In this document: in pieces, positions 42,317 to 49,330 of the stretch
Layout of the letters: each line of letters opens with the position of its first letter
Position numbering within the stretch: position 1 is the first letter of the stretch
Position numbers and translations under genes: made by a program
Source of the DNA: a virus
Virus record (IMG/VR): IMGVR_UViG_3300044633_000411
Location: 1-49,330 of that record
DNA length: 49,330 bases
Direction: 5' to 3' (one strand)
The notes under the pieces: generated by a model
Told to the model about the DNA's origin: nothing
The model's input: the letters and a program-made list of their open reading frames with translations, nothing else
The model's database searches: none

Positions 42317-44617
42317 TTAATCTCCAGGTGTGATAAATGTAACAATATTCTTGCCTATCGAACTTGCAACATCACTCACCGTATCTACAAGGTCACCAGG
42401 TAAATTGCTTATTTTTTTCATTATGTTCTCAGCCGAAGCTGTTAAATTACCAGTGCCAAATGACGATTGTGATTCTTTTTCTTTCTCTTGCAGTCTTAAA
42501 CGTTGTCCAAGTAATCGTTGTTCAAATTGTCCACTCTTAAATGTACTAGTGACTCGATTTATTCTATATAATCCGCTATATTGCATAACTGGAGTAGTTT
42601 CCTTTGCATGTGGTTGGGTTTCTCCTTGAAATTGATACAAACCAGTATACTGATTAATTTCAATTGGAGTTCTAAAATTAACAATAATATGCACTTCACC
42701 ATTTTGCCAATTAACAGTTCCGTCTAAATTTAGATTCGAATGCTCTGTTGGTTTTGATGTATAATTTCCTATTCCACTTTGTGCAATAAAAAACGGATCT
42801 CCTACGATTTTTAAATCCAACATTATCATATCTTGACCTTCAGTTATTGAATCGTGAAATAATCTAGCTGCTCGGGTTATGTTAGTGTCAACTCCACTAC
42901 CGCCTAACTTATCAGTTTTTGATTTTGTGTTATTATACGATACTGAATTATGAGTTGTATTTTCTTCAGGTTCTTCACCTTGTAGATTAATTACGTTAGT
43001 TTCAACAGGAGCCGAACCTTGCTTTTCGGCTGTTACAACATCTTGAGATCTTGCGCCTGCATCTGCTGCCATGGACACTGCAAAACTATTTTCAATTTTA
43101 ATTTCAAAATTTAATACATCAACATTTTTACCAGTATAGATATAATCATATTTTTTCACAGCTTTTTTGTATAATTCGGCATATCCTTGTGGTTTAGCAC
43201 CTGCAGCGCCCGGTCCTGAACTATTATGTGCATTATACGGAATTACTCTATACACTAAAATTTTAGGTTGTGTACCAGTTGATTTATAATTTGCATCAGT
43301 TGACACATTATAAACTTGTGTATCAATCCTCCACCATTTTACATATCCTTCTGGTGATAACGCGTTTGGATCTAACGCTTCTTGTGGGAAATTACTTTGC
43401 AAAATTACTTGATTAATAACATTTGGTATTGACATATCTTGTCTAAACCTAAAATCAGTTTCAGTTGTTGTAGGTGTATTATTCTGACGCACATTTACTT
43501 TTGCTTGCTCGTTGTACACTTCTTGATCTTTACCAAAAGGCGCGTCTGCTTTCTTATCCTGCCCTACTCCAATTAATGCTTGCCCGATTATATTACAATT
43601 TTTAGGATCTTGTACTTGATTATTATTTTTTTCATCTTTCATTACACCTAATTTTTTATAAATTGCATCCTGAGGAGCTGCTGAACCAGTAGTTGCACTC
43701 GATACTTCTTCAGTATTGCCTTTATTATCTTCATCGTTTTCACTGTATACTGCATCAGGAAATAAAATTATTATTTCATCTGGTACTTCAAGAACTTTAT
43801 CTTCTTTAAGTTGTTGTAATCGTCTATTCCATACAGCTTGAAGACTGTTTTCACCAGTTTGCAATACTTCTTGTACCGACGACCCTTTAACCGACATATC
43901 ATTCTTTAACGTTGCATTTTTTGCAGTTAACGCCGAGTTATTCCATGCAAATACACTACACTGATAAACAGAACCAGTATGATTAACTGTCATACTCATC
44001 TCTTGAAACTTAACAAGAATATGTCGTTGTGTTGTAGGTATTTGCGACATTACACCCATTTCATCGTTGCCACGAAACTCGATAGTTATTAAAAACGGTG
44101 CTTCTCTCCAATTTTTATGTCCAGCATCCCATGCAGCTTGTTGGCATGCTATTGAAAACAACCCCATGCTATACGGCTCAGTTACACTAAATGTTATATT
44201 AGTTGTATTTGTATTGTTACTTCTTTCAAGACCGATAACACTTTCAATATTCAAGTCATCTATAAAGAAATCAAACTTTCCATATGCTGTTAAAATTCTA
44301 TTATCAGGATCTGCATTACCAGCTTTAAATATATATCGCAAGTCTGATGTTTTTGAATCACCTGTTTTTTTATCTTTTAATACTGACTTGTTCGACATAT
44401 ATGTTGAATCTGGATTTGCTAAATCATCATTTGTTATTACTGCAAATCCTATAATATAATTGTAAGATGCATAATCATGTAACACATTTGGTATCGGTAG
44501 CGGAATATCACCAATTTTTTGATATTTGGTTGTAATGCTTTTTGCAAAGGCCGAAATGCTAGTTACTACATCTGACGACGTTGCACTATTAAACAATGTT
44601 GTTGCTGAATCTGTCAT
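42317..44617 (-). CDS. Baseplate hub-associated structural protein (766 aa)
   Basis: A 766-aa protein between gp53 and gp5. Segments include YNYIIGFAVITNDDLANP (residues 53-70), FFIDDLNIESVIG, EPYSMGLFSIACQQAAWDAG and, near the C-terminus, QFQGETQPHAKETTPVMQYS with RVTSTFKSGQFEQRLLGQRL, which reads like a virion beta-protein. The position beside the spike protein gp5 suggests a hub role like T4 gp27, but T4 gp27 is only 391 aa and I see no clear match. Some cyanophage annotations call proteins at this position VrlC, from memory. The gene starts 3 bases after the gp53 stop and ends 3 bases before the gp5 start. Confidence 0.75.
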   Translation of the reverse strand: MTDSATTLFNSATSSDVVTSISAFAKSITTKYQKIGDIPLPIPNVLHDYASYNYIIGFAVITNDDLANPDSTYMSNKSVLKDKKTGDSKTSDLRYIFKAGNADPDNRILTAYGKFDFFIDDLNIESVIGLERSNNTNTTNITFSVTEPYSMGLFSIACQQAAWDAGHKNWREAPFLITIEFRGNDEMGVMSQIPTTQRHILVKFQEMSMTVNHTGSVYQCSVFAWNNSALTAKNATLKNDMSVKGSSVQEVLQTGENSLQAVWNRRLQQLKEDKVLEVPDEIIILFPDAVYSENDEDNKGNTEEVSSATTGSAAPQDAIYKKLGVMKDEKNNNQVQDPKNCNIIGQALIGVGQDKKADAPFGKDQEVYNEQAKVNVRQNNTPTTTETDFRFRQDMSIPNVINQVILQSNFPQEALDPNALSPEGYVKWWRIDTQVYNVSTDANYKSTGTQPKILVYRVIPYNAHNSSGPGAAGAKPQGYAELYKKAVKKYDYIYTGKNVDVLNFEIKIENSFAVSMAADAGARSQDVVTAEKQGSAPVETNVINLQGEEPEENTTHNSVSYNNTKSKTDKLGGSGVDTNITRAARLFHDSITEGQDMIMLDLKIVGDPFFIAQSGIGNYTSKPTEHSNLNLDGTVNWQNGEVHIIVNFRTPIEINQYTGLYQFQGETQPHAKETTPVMQYSGLYRINRVTSTFKSGQFEQRLLGQRLRLQEKEKESQSSFGTGNLTASAENIMKKISNLPGDLVDTVSDVASSIGKNIVTFITPGD

Positions 44618-44620
44618 AAT

Positions 44621-44923
44621 TTATATCCCTAATGATACTTTTAATTTACTCATTTGCGGAATATATATTTGTGTTCCTGGCACAAAATCAAAAATTGGAT
44701 CTTGAATTACATCAAGATTACGCTGTGTAAACACCCACCATAATGCTGCATCACCGTATAAATCAAATGCTAATAAATCTGGACGATGCTTGTATTGTAT
44801 TTCAATTGTATACAAAAAGTCAACTACTTCTGCTGCAACTGGACGAATTTTTAAAATATCTAAGTAATCCTGTGTAACCGAAGTTTTATACCACGGACTT
44901 GTATTTTTGTATTTTGCTATCAT
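44621..44923 (-). CDS. 53: Baseplate wedge protein gp53
   Basis: A 100-aa protein with the gp53-type sequence pattern HRPDLLAFDLYGDAALWWVF, then QRNLDVIQDPIFDF, then PGTQIYIPQ. gp53 is a wedge component that, in T4, joins wedges around the hub together with gp6 and gp25; related proteins have a LysM-like fold, consistent with the final IYIPQMSKL. It is shorter than T4 gp53 (196 aa), keeping the conserved core. The ATG is preceded by AGGAT. It lies next to the 311-aa gene with 2 bases between. Confidence 0.78.
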   Translation of the reverse strand: MIAKYKNTSPWYKTSVTQDYLDILKIRPVAAEVVDFLYTIEIQYKHRPDLLAFDLYGDAALWWVFTQRNLDVIQDPIFDFVPGTQIYIPQMSKLKVSLGI

Positions 44924-44925
44924 GT

Positions 44926-45861
44926 TTAAATATATCCTGTGTTATTGTTAAGATATGATCCGGTAACAAAGTTATCTAAACTAAACTTACGGGCAGTTGT
45001 TCTGCTATACATAGGTGTTAAATTTACTGTAAACTGGCTCCTAGTTGGTACATATGCAATACCTCCTTCAGCATCAAAACCTAATCCCATAGCATTAGCT
45101 AGTGTTGCTACTTTACTAACTCCTTCTGTTATATCTGTAAGTTTGCTTGTAGCTTTTTGCATGCCAAATGCTCCACCTAGTGCTCCAGCTAATCCGCCAA
45201 TACCTTCTGCTAACGAATTAACTTTTCCTACCATACTAGTGTGTGTAGCAACTGGAATATAATCACATTGTGCATCTAATGTTGTTTGAAACGATGTAAC
45301 TGCGACTGGTACATTGTTAAACACATAACTTCCGTATGCATTTAATTTTACAATCGGTGGCGGATTACCAGCTTTTGGATCATTACCTGAAAACATTTTT
45401 GTTACTGATCGAAAGTAATGCAGTGCCGCAATCCAATATAATGCTTGTTCTTGATCTTCAACATTCATTGGTGCGGTAATTGTAATTGTACCCGGATCAC
45501 TATGCTGATATGCATTAAACTTGTAGTTTGAATGTACTGGTTGCATTGCTGTGTACGATGCATTTGAATGAATAGTAATACTAGGTGTGTACGGAAAAAT
45601 CATTCCTCCAGCATCAAGCAATGGTTGTAATACTGCATTTGTATACCTAAAACTCGGCCATAACGGTAACGATAATCGAACTCTCCAATCATCAATTTTT
45701 AAATCATCAAAATACGGTGCAACACTCATTGTATCGCCGATTACTTCACCTGCTCTAGGCAATGTCATTGATCTCGAGTCACTCAAAAAACTAAATGCAC
45801 CGCCTAATGCAGTTGCGCCCATTCCTACGCCAGCAGCTGCGCCTGCCATATTCATTGCCAT
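44926..45861 (-). CDS. Baseplate or tail-tube structural protein (311 aa)
   Basis: A 311-aa protein that is first in the right-hand late unit. The N-terminal 45 residues are Gly/Ala/Met-rich (MAGAAAGVGMGATALGGAFS), probably a flexible or membrane-like segment, and are followed by FDDLKIDDWRVRLSLP, GMIFPYTPSITI, MNVEDQEQALYWIAALHYFR and MFSGNDPKAGNPPPIV. I associate this pattern with structural proteins next to gp53 in marine T4-like phages. T4 gp48 or gp54, which cap or start the tail tube, would be candidates by position, but this is not supported by a clear match. AGAGGA precedes the ATG. Confidence 0.72.
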   Translation of the reverse strand: MAMNMAGAAAGVGMGATALGGAFSFLSDSRSMTLPRAGEVIGDTMSVAPYFDDLKIDDWRVRLSLPLWPSFRYTNAVLQPLLDAGGMIFPYTPSITIHSNASYTAMQPVHSNYKFNAYQHSDPGTITITAPMNVEDQEQALYWIAALHYFRSVTKMFSGNDPKAGNPPPIVKLNAYGSYVFNNVPVAVTSFQTTLDAQCDYIPVATHTSMVGKVNSLAEGIGGLAGALGGAFGMQKATSKLTDITEGVSKVATLANAMGLGFDAEGGIAYVPTRSQFTVNLTPMYSRTTARKFSLDNFVTGSYLNNNTGYI

Positions 45862-45884
45862 AAATAAATCCTCTTATATAACAT

Positions 45885-45892
45885 TATTTATT
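45885..45892 (-). promoter_or_regulatory. Late-promoter-like octamer AATAAATA
   Basis: On the minus strand AATAAATA lies 23 bases before the ATG of the 311-aa gene. Its outer base is shared with the -35 box of the gp55 promoter, which faces the other way. Confidence 0.68.
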
Positions 45893-45920
45893 TGACTTTA
45901 TTAAGTATAGAGTTTATAAT
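45892..45920 (+). promoter_or_regulatory. Sigma70-like promoter of gp55
   Basis: TTGACT (45892-45897), a 17-base spacer, and TATAAT (45915-45920). Transcription should begin near 45927, leaving a leader of about 20 bases before ATG 45947. Confidence 0.82.
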
Positions 45921-45933
45921 ATATACAGTACAT

Positions 45934-45937
45934 GGAG
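45934..45937 (+). promoter_or_regulatory. Ribosome binding site that decides the gp55 start
   Basis: GGAG lies 9 bases before ATG 45947. The upstream in-frame ATG at 45932 overlaps this site and is only about 5 bases from the expected transcript start, so 45947 is preferred. Confidence 0.7.
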
Positions 45938-45946
45938 ATACGAACA

Positions 45947-46771
45947 ATGCTTACACCAAAAGTAAATTACTTAAACAACAAGGATATGCTGTTAGAAATA
46001 CACAGATCAAAAAGCTCTTACTGTGTGTTTACAGATAAATCTTTTCACCAATATGATATAATTTTACCTAGCTTAGATAAGATAAACATCCGCACTATCG
46101 CAGAAGCTAAACGAAATCAAGCAAAAAGAATAGGCGATTTAGACTACGCTATTCGAAAAAGCAGCGGCGAAAAGATTAAACAAGCTGACTGCGAAGTTGA
46201 TTATAAAAAAATTGCAAAAGAAAATGTAGTTTTTAGAATTATGACTTACGATCATATTCCTCTTAATTCAGTAAGAAAGAAAAATCCAAAAACAGAAGCA
46301 GATAGAAGAGAAAAAGTTAATTTTCCGCCGTTTCAACATTGGAAATTTATAGATGACGAACTTGTATGTGTAGGTAAAAGCCACTGGAGGGGAGACTTAG
46401 AAACTGGGCATTTTGATAAAAATGCAGGACAAATTACTGATACGTTAGCTCGTATGATGATTAAACTTTGTGAACGTTATGCTACTAGAGGTAATGTTAG
46501 AGGTTATACCTACAACGATGAAATGCGTGGACAGGCAATATTACAACTAACACAAATTGGATTACAATTTGACGAATCTAAATCAGATAATCCATTTGCA
46601 TACTTTACTGCTGCAGTTACCAATTCGTTCGTAAGAGTTATAAATATAGAGAAGCGCAATCAGAATATTAGAGACGATATTTTAGAAATGAATGGAATGA
46701 ATCCGTCGTATACTAGAACAGGTTCAGAAGAATATGAGGTAGCAATGCGAAGATCAGAGGATTACGAGTGA
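45947..46771 (+). CDS. 55: Late transcription sigma factor gp55
   Basis: A 274-aa gp55 homologue. In T4, gp55 binds host RNA polymerase core and recognises the late octamer TATAAATA. Matching parts are NYLNNKDMLLEIHRSK (7-22; T4 has a similar YVNNKELL segment), then the helices TDTLARMMIKLCERYATRGN (164-183), GYTYNDEMRGQAILQLTQIG (186-205) and FDESKSDNPFAYFTAAVTNS (208-227). About 120 residues (23-140), with YHQYD-like and DHIPLNSVRKKNPKT segments, lie where T4 has only about 15, so the protein is longer than T4 gp55 (185 aa). The gene has a sigma70-like promoter abutting a late promoter. It overlaps the downstream endonuclease gene by 4 bases. Confidence 0.88.
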   Translation: MLTPKVNYLNNKDMLLEIHRSKSSYCVFTDKSFHQYDIILPSLDKINIRTIAEAKRNQAKRIGDLDYAIRKSSGEKIKQADCEVDYKKIAKENVVFRIMTYDHIPLNSVRKKNPKTEADRREKVNFPPFQHWKFIDDELVCVGKSHWRGDLETGHFDKNAGQITDTLARMMIKLCERYATRGNVRGYTYNDEMRGQAILQLTQIGLQFDESKSDNPFAYFTAAVTNSFVRVINIEKRNQNIRDDILEMNGMNPSYTRTGSEEYEVAMRRSEDYE

Positions 46772-48519
46772 TTGAATATCAAAAAATTTTAACTACATTA
46801 ACGGATTTAGACAGGCGACCTCGCCTGTCTTACACAGCATTATTAAAAACACCGTATGCTGAACAAATATCACAAATTTCTACATTATTGTCTAGTACAA
46901 ATGCTAGACAAATAATTTATCATATTAAACAACAATCACTTGTAATTCCGTGTTGTGAATGCAGTAACCAGTTAAGTTGGCATTTAGATTTACAACAATA
47001 CCGAGCATATTGCAGTCCAAAATGCACTGCAACTTATTCTACTGTTATAAAAAAGAAAAAGAATTTAGAACTTCTTGGTGTCGAATGGCACACTCAAACC
47101 AACGATTGGAAAACTAAAGTAAAATCTACTAGTTTAGAAAAATACGGTGTTGACCATTATTCTCAAACTGACGAATACAAACAACGTGTTATTACTTCTA
47201 ATTTAGAAAAATATAATGTATCACATGTTATGCACTTATCAGAGACTAAGCAAAAAATTAAAAATACTAATTTAATTAAATACGGCTTTGATAATCCTGC
47301 AAAAAATTATAATGTTCAATCTAAAATTAAAGAAACGAATCTTATTAGATACGGCTGCACTAATCCGTTACTAAATTTAGATATTCAACAACAAATTAAA
47401 GATACTAACATTATTAAATACGGTTATATTAATCCTCTAAGTAATGCAAGTATACGAGAAAAAAGCGTTGCTACTAAACGAGAACACTATTTTTCTGCAG
47501 ATACATTAGAAAAACTTACAAACGCATCTTGGCTAGAAAATGAACAGCATTCAGGTAAAACTGTACACGAGATTGCTAATGATATAGGTATTAGTTCTAG
47601 TCAACTATGCAAAATTTTTCATTCATTAAATATTAATATCGTCCGGCATTCTGCAAGTGAATTAGAACGAAGATTATACTTGCATTATGATCAAAAAGGT
47701 GTTAAAATAATTACGAATAATAGAACTATAATTTCACCTAAAGAATTAGATTTATATTTTCCAGACTATAATTTAGCAATAGAAATTAACGGATGTTATT
47801 TTCATTCAGAACAGTATAACAAAACACAGATGTATCATTTACAAAAAACTAATGCATGTATATCACAAAACATTGCATTATTACAATTTTGGGATACAGA
47901 AATTAATGAAAAATGGGAACAAACTATTAATTTAATTGATAGCAGATTAGGGCTACATTCTAAATTATACGCAAGGCACACTAACCTGCAAGTAGTTAAT
48001 TCAGCTGAGAAGGCACAGTTTATATCAACTCATCACCTGCAGGGAGACGTTAACAGTTTAATTAACCTAGGTCTGTACGATACTACTAATAGATTAATTA
48101 TGGTTGCAACGTTTGGTAAGCCAAGATTTACTAAAGCCACTAATACATTTGAACTATTACGATTATGTTCATTCTCGGGGTTGCAAGTAGTAGGCGGCGC
48201 AAGTAAACTTATTAAACATTTTGTTAAATGTTATATGGAACCCAATGATGTATTACTGTCGTATTGCAATCGTCGTTATAGCACTGGTAATGTTTATTAC
48301 AAATTAGGATTTACGTTAGAATCTACATCACCACCAGGATTTTTTTATATTGATAAATCCGGAAAGTATGCAGGTTCACGGTATCAATGGCAAAAACACT
48401 TAATGAAACACAAACTATTAACATTTGATAACACATTAACTGCATCACAAAATATGGAAAACAACGGGTTTTTTAAAGTTTGGGACTGCGGACAACTAGT
48501 ATTTAAATTAAAAAAATAA
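46768..48519 (+). CDS. Multi-domain Vsr-type homing endonuclease
   Basis: A 583-aa protein (GTG start overlapping the gp55 stop as GTGA). Residues 62-86 are a four-cysteine zinc motif (CCEC ... CSPKC). Residues 118-233 hold five tandem repeats of about 23 aa of the type TNLIKYGFDNP, probably DNA-reading modules. A helix-turn-helix-like segment follows (TVHEIANDIGISSSQLCKIF). Residues 295-380 match a Vsr-like nuclease: SASELERRLY, PKELDLYFPDYNLAIEING, CYFHSE, LLQFWDTEI, with Asp328, Glu339 and His346 as likely active-site residues. Residues 400-550 form a C-terminal alpha/beta domain (FELLRLCSFSGLQVVGGASK, YYKLGFTLE) resembling GNAT/Mom-type folds. It lies between gp55 and gp47, genes that are close together in T4. 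Confidence 0.8.
   Translation: MIEYQKILTTLTDLDRRPRLSYTALLKTPYAEQISQISTLLSSTNARQIIYHIKQQSLVIPCCECSNQLSWHLDLQQYRAYCSPKCTATYSTVIKKKKNLELLGVEWHTQTNDWKTKVKSTSLEKYGVDHYSQTDEYKQRVITSNLEKYNVSHVMHLSETKQKIKNTNLIKYGFDNPAKNYNVQSKIKETNLIRYGCTNPLLNLDIQQQIKDTNIIKYGYINPLSNASIREKSVATKREHYFSADTLEKLTNASWLENEQHSGKTVHEIANDIGISSSQLCKIFHSLNINIVRHSASELERRLYLHYDQKGVKIITNNRTIISPKELDLYFPDYNLAIEINGCYFHSEQYNKTQMYHLQKTNACISQNIALLQFWDTEINEKWEQTINLIDSRLGLHSKLYARHTNLQVVNSAEKAQFISTHHLQGDVNSLINLGLYDTTNRLIMVATFGKPRFTKATNTFELLRLCSFSGLQVVGGASKLIKHFVKCYMEPNDVLLSYCNRRYSTGNVYYKLGFTLESTSPPGFFYIDKSGKYAGSRYQWQKHLMKHKLLTFDNTLTASQNMENNGFFKVWDCGQLVFKLKK
46809..46830 (+). repeat. Perfect inverted repeat just after the gp55 stop
   Basis: AGACAGGCGA, two bases CC, then TCGCCTGTCT: ten complementary bases on each arm (nine pairs with a four-base loop as RNA). 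It starts 38 bases after the gp55 stop, inside codons 14-21 of the endonuclease gene. No U-run follows. Confidence 0.7.
47119..47466 (+). repeat. Five tandem protein repeats of about 23 residues
   Basis: Five in-frame units in the endonuclease (residues 118-140, 141-164, 165-187, 188-210, 211-233), each with a TSLEKYG- or TNLIKYG-like core followed by a short loop and a Gln/Lys-rich helix. They diverge at the DNA level, so they are old duplications rather than recent slippage. Confidence 0.8.
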
Positions 48520-48752
48520 TGACTATGAATAATACACTGGATATAGCACATCCTGCACTCGATGATGCATATAAAAAACTTAAAGAAGAACACCCTAACA
48601 CCGACTATACACATATTGAAAAACTATTTGAAGAAACTTACAAATGCAATATAAAGTTTGATAGCATGTCTAGCGGTACAGTTACATTTAACACAAACAA
48701 AGATTTAGTTTGGTTTTTATTAAAACACGAATCAACAGGAAATAATGAATAA
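48519..48752 (+). CDS. Small unrecognised protein
   Basis: A 77-aa protein; ATG 48519 shares a base with the endonuclease stop (TAATG), and ATG 48525 is an alternative. Helices (ALDDAYKKLKEEHPNTDYTH) are followed by IKFDSMSSGTVTFNTNKDLV, a short beta segment. It is acidic and has no recognised family. It overlaps gp47 by 8 bases, so it is likely a co-expressed accessory protein. Confidence 0.65.
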   Translation: MTMNNTLDIAHPALDDAYKKLKEEHPNTDYTHIEKLFEETYKCNIKFDSMSSGTVTFNTNKDLVWFLLKHESTGNNE

Positions 48753-49330
48753 TTTATTTAAAAAAGCTGCCGTTTTCACCGACATCCATTATGGTCTTAA
48801 GTCAAACAGCAGTGTACACAATCAAGATTGTGAAGAATTTGTAGATTGGTACATTGCGAAAGCAAAAGAAGAAGGGTGCGACGTTGGTATCTTCATGGGA
48901 GATTGGCATCACAATCGCAACAGTTTAAACATTACAACAATGGATTATAGCTTAAGATGCTTGGAAAAATTAGGCCAAGCGTTTGATGCTTTTTATTTTT
49001 TTCCAGGTAATCACGACCTATATTATAAAGATAAACGTGACATACACAGCGTTGAATTTGGCAAATATATCCCTGGAATTACCGTAGTTCATCATCCTAC
49101 TACTGTTGGAAATGTTACATTATGTCCTTGGTTAGTACATGATGAATGGAAAGAAATTGGTAAGAAAGGTGCGAAATATATCTTTGGACACTTCGAATTA
49201 CCTCATTTTTTTATGAACGCAATGGTACAAATGCCTGATCACGGTGAGATTAGTTTAGACTCTTTTAGCAGTTACGAACTTGGTTTTAGTGGTCATTTTC
49301 ACAAAAGACAACAACGTGAAAACATGCATT
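48745..49330 (+). CDS. 47: Recombination endonuclease subunit gp47 (partial, N-terminal 195 residues)
   Basis: The N-terminal part of a metallophosphoesterase of the SbcD/Mre11 type; T4 gp47 pairs with the ATPase gp46 to resect DNA ends in recombination-dependent replication. Metal-binding motifs are in order: TDIHYG (Asp13, His15), MGDWHH (Asp53), PGNHD (Asn89, His90), FGHFELPHF (His149) and GFSGHFHKR (His184, His186). I placed the ATG at 48745, overlapping the previous gene by 8 bases; the frame is open to the right edge. The remaining C-terminal part and gp46 would lie beyond the window. The position downstream of gp55 matches T4 gene order. Confidence 0.92.
   Translation, partial: MNNLFKKAAVFTDIHYGLKSNSSVHNQDCEEFVDWYIAKAKEEGCDVGIFMGDWHHNRNSLNITTMDYSLRCLEKLGQAFDAFYFFPGNHDLYYKDKRDIHSVEFGKYIPGITVVHHPTTVGNVTLCPWLVHDEWKEIGKKGAKYIFGHFELPHFFMNAMVQMPDHGEISLDSFSSYELGFSGHFHKRQQRENMH

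Noticed and set aside
44620-44634. TATAAATT on the minus strand just before the 766-aa gene, like a late octamer
   Set aside because: It lies only a few bases before the ATG and overlaps the ribosome binding site, unlike the 19-23 base spacing of the other octamers, so it is probably chance.
45859-45866. CATAAATA on the plus strand
   Set aside because: It includes the start codon of the 311-aa gene on the other strand and has no plus-strand late gene next to it; gp55 has a better sigma70-type promoter.

Overview
The window is part of the genome of a T4-type myovirus (tailed phage with a contractile tail). The evidence is a set of T4 gene homologues in recognisable order: baseplate proteins gp53, gp5, gp25 and gp6, the late sigma factor gp55, the recombination nuclease subunit gp47 and an RNase H/5'-3' exonuclease. 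Visibly AT-rich codon use, ThyX, a phage-type QueE and a long gp55 resemble the T4-like phages of aquatic bacteria (cyanophage/pelagiphage side of the superfamily) more than coliphage T4. The host cannot be named from the sequence; the sigma70-type promoters suggest an ordinary proteobacterial-style host polymerase.

Layout. (1) 1-9620, plus strand: a metabolic/early-middle block. It holds a partial gene, a free-standing HNH endonuclease overlapping a QueE-like radical SAM gene, RNase H, a run of small unrecognised genes, a MoxR-type AAA+ ATPase and a VWA/HExxH partner each with its own strong sigma70-like promoter, four more small genes, and thyX. A bidirectional terminator (9625-9652) closes the block. 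(2) 9670-45861, minus strand: the baseplate and fibre block, transcribed from right to left. Its order is a 311-aa structural protein, gp53, a 766-aa structural protein, gp5, gp25, gp6, a 4251-aa giant, a 203-aa protein, three paralogous fibre/collar proteins and a 3054-aa Calx-beta-like/glycine-rich fibre. (3) 45932-49330, plus strand: gp55, a large Vsr-type homing endonuclease, a small gene and the start of gp47.

Transcription logic. An octamer RATAAATA, close to the T4 late promoter TATAAATA, occurs 20-24 bp before five start codons. Four of these divide the minus-strand structural block into transcription units: 45861-40509, 40461-24257, 24209-20612 and 20574-9670. The gene for gp55, which in T4 recognises such octamers, has a sigma70-like promoter (TTGACT-17-TATAAT) that abuts the first late promoter back to back.

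Points worth a second look are the MoxR/VWA pair with a perfect palindrome filling the spacer of its second promoter, the seven FG-GAP-like blades in the 4251-aa protein, the multi-domain Vsr-type endonuclease beside gp55, and hairpins sitting in the first codons of several genes just after the previous stop. No tRNA, rRNA, CRISPR array, integrase or insertion sequence was seen. No stretch over 300 bases lacks a gene; the longest gap, 4795-4923, is a promoter and leader.
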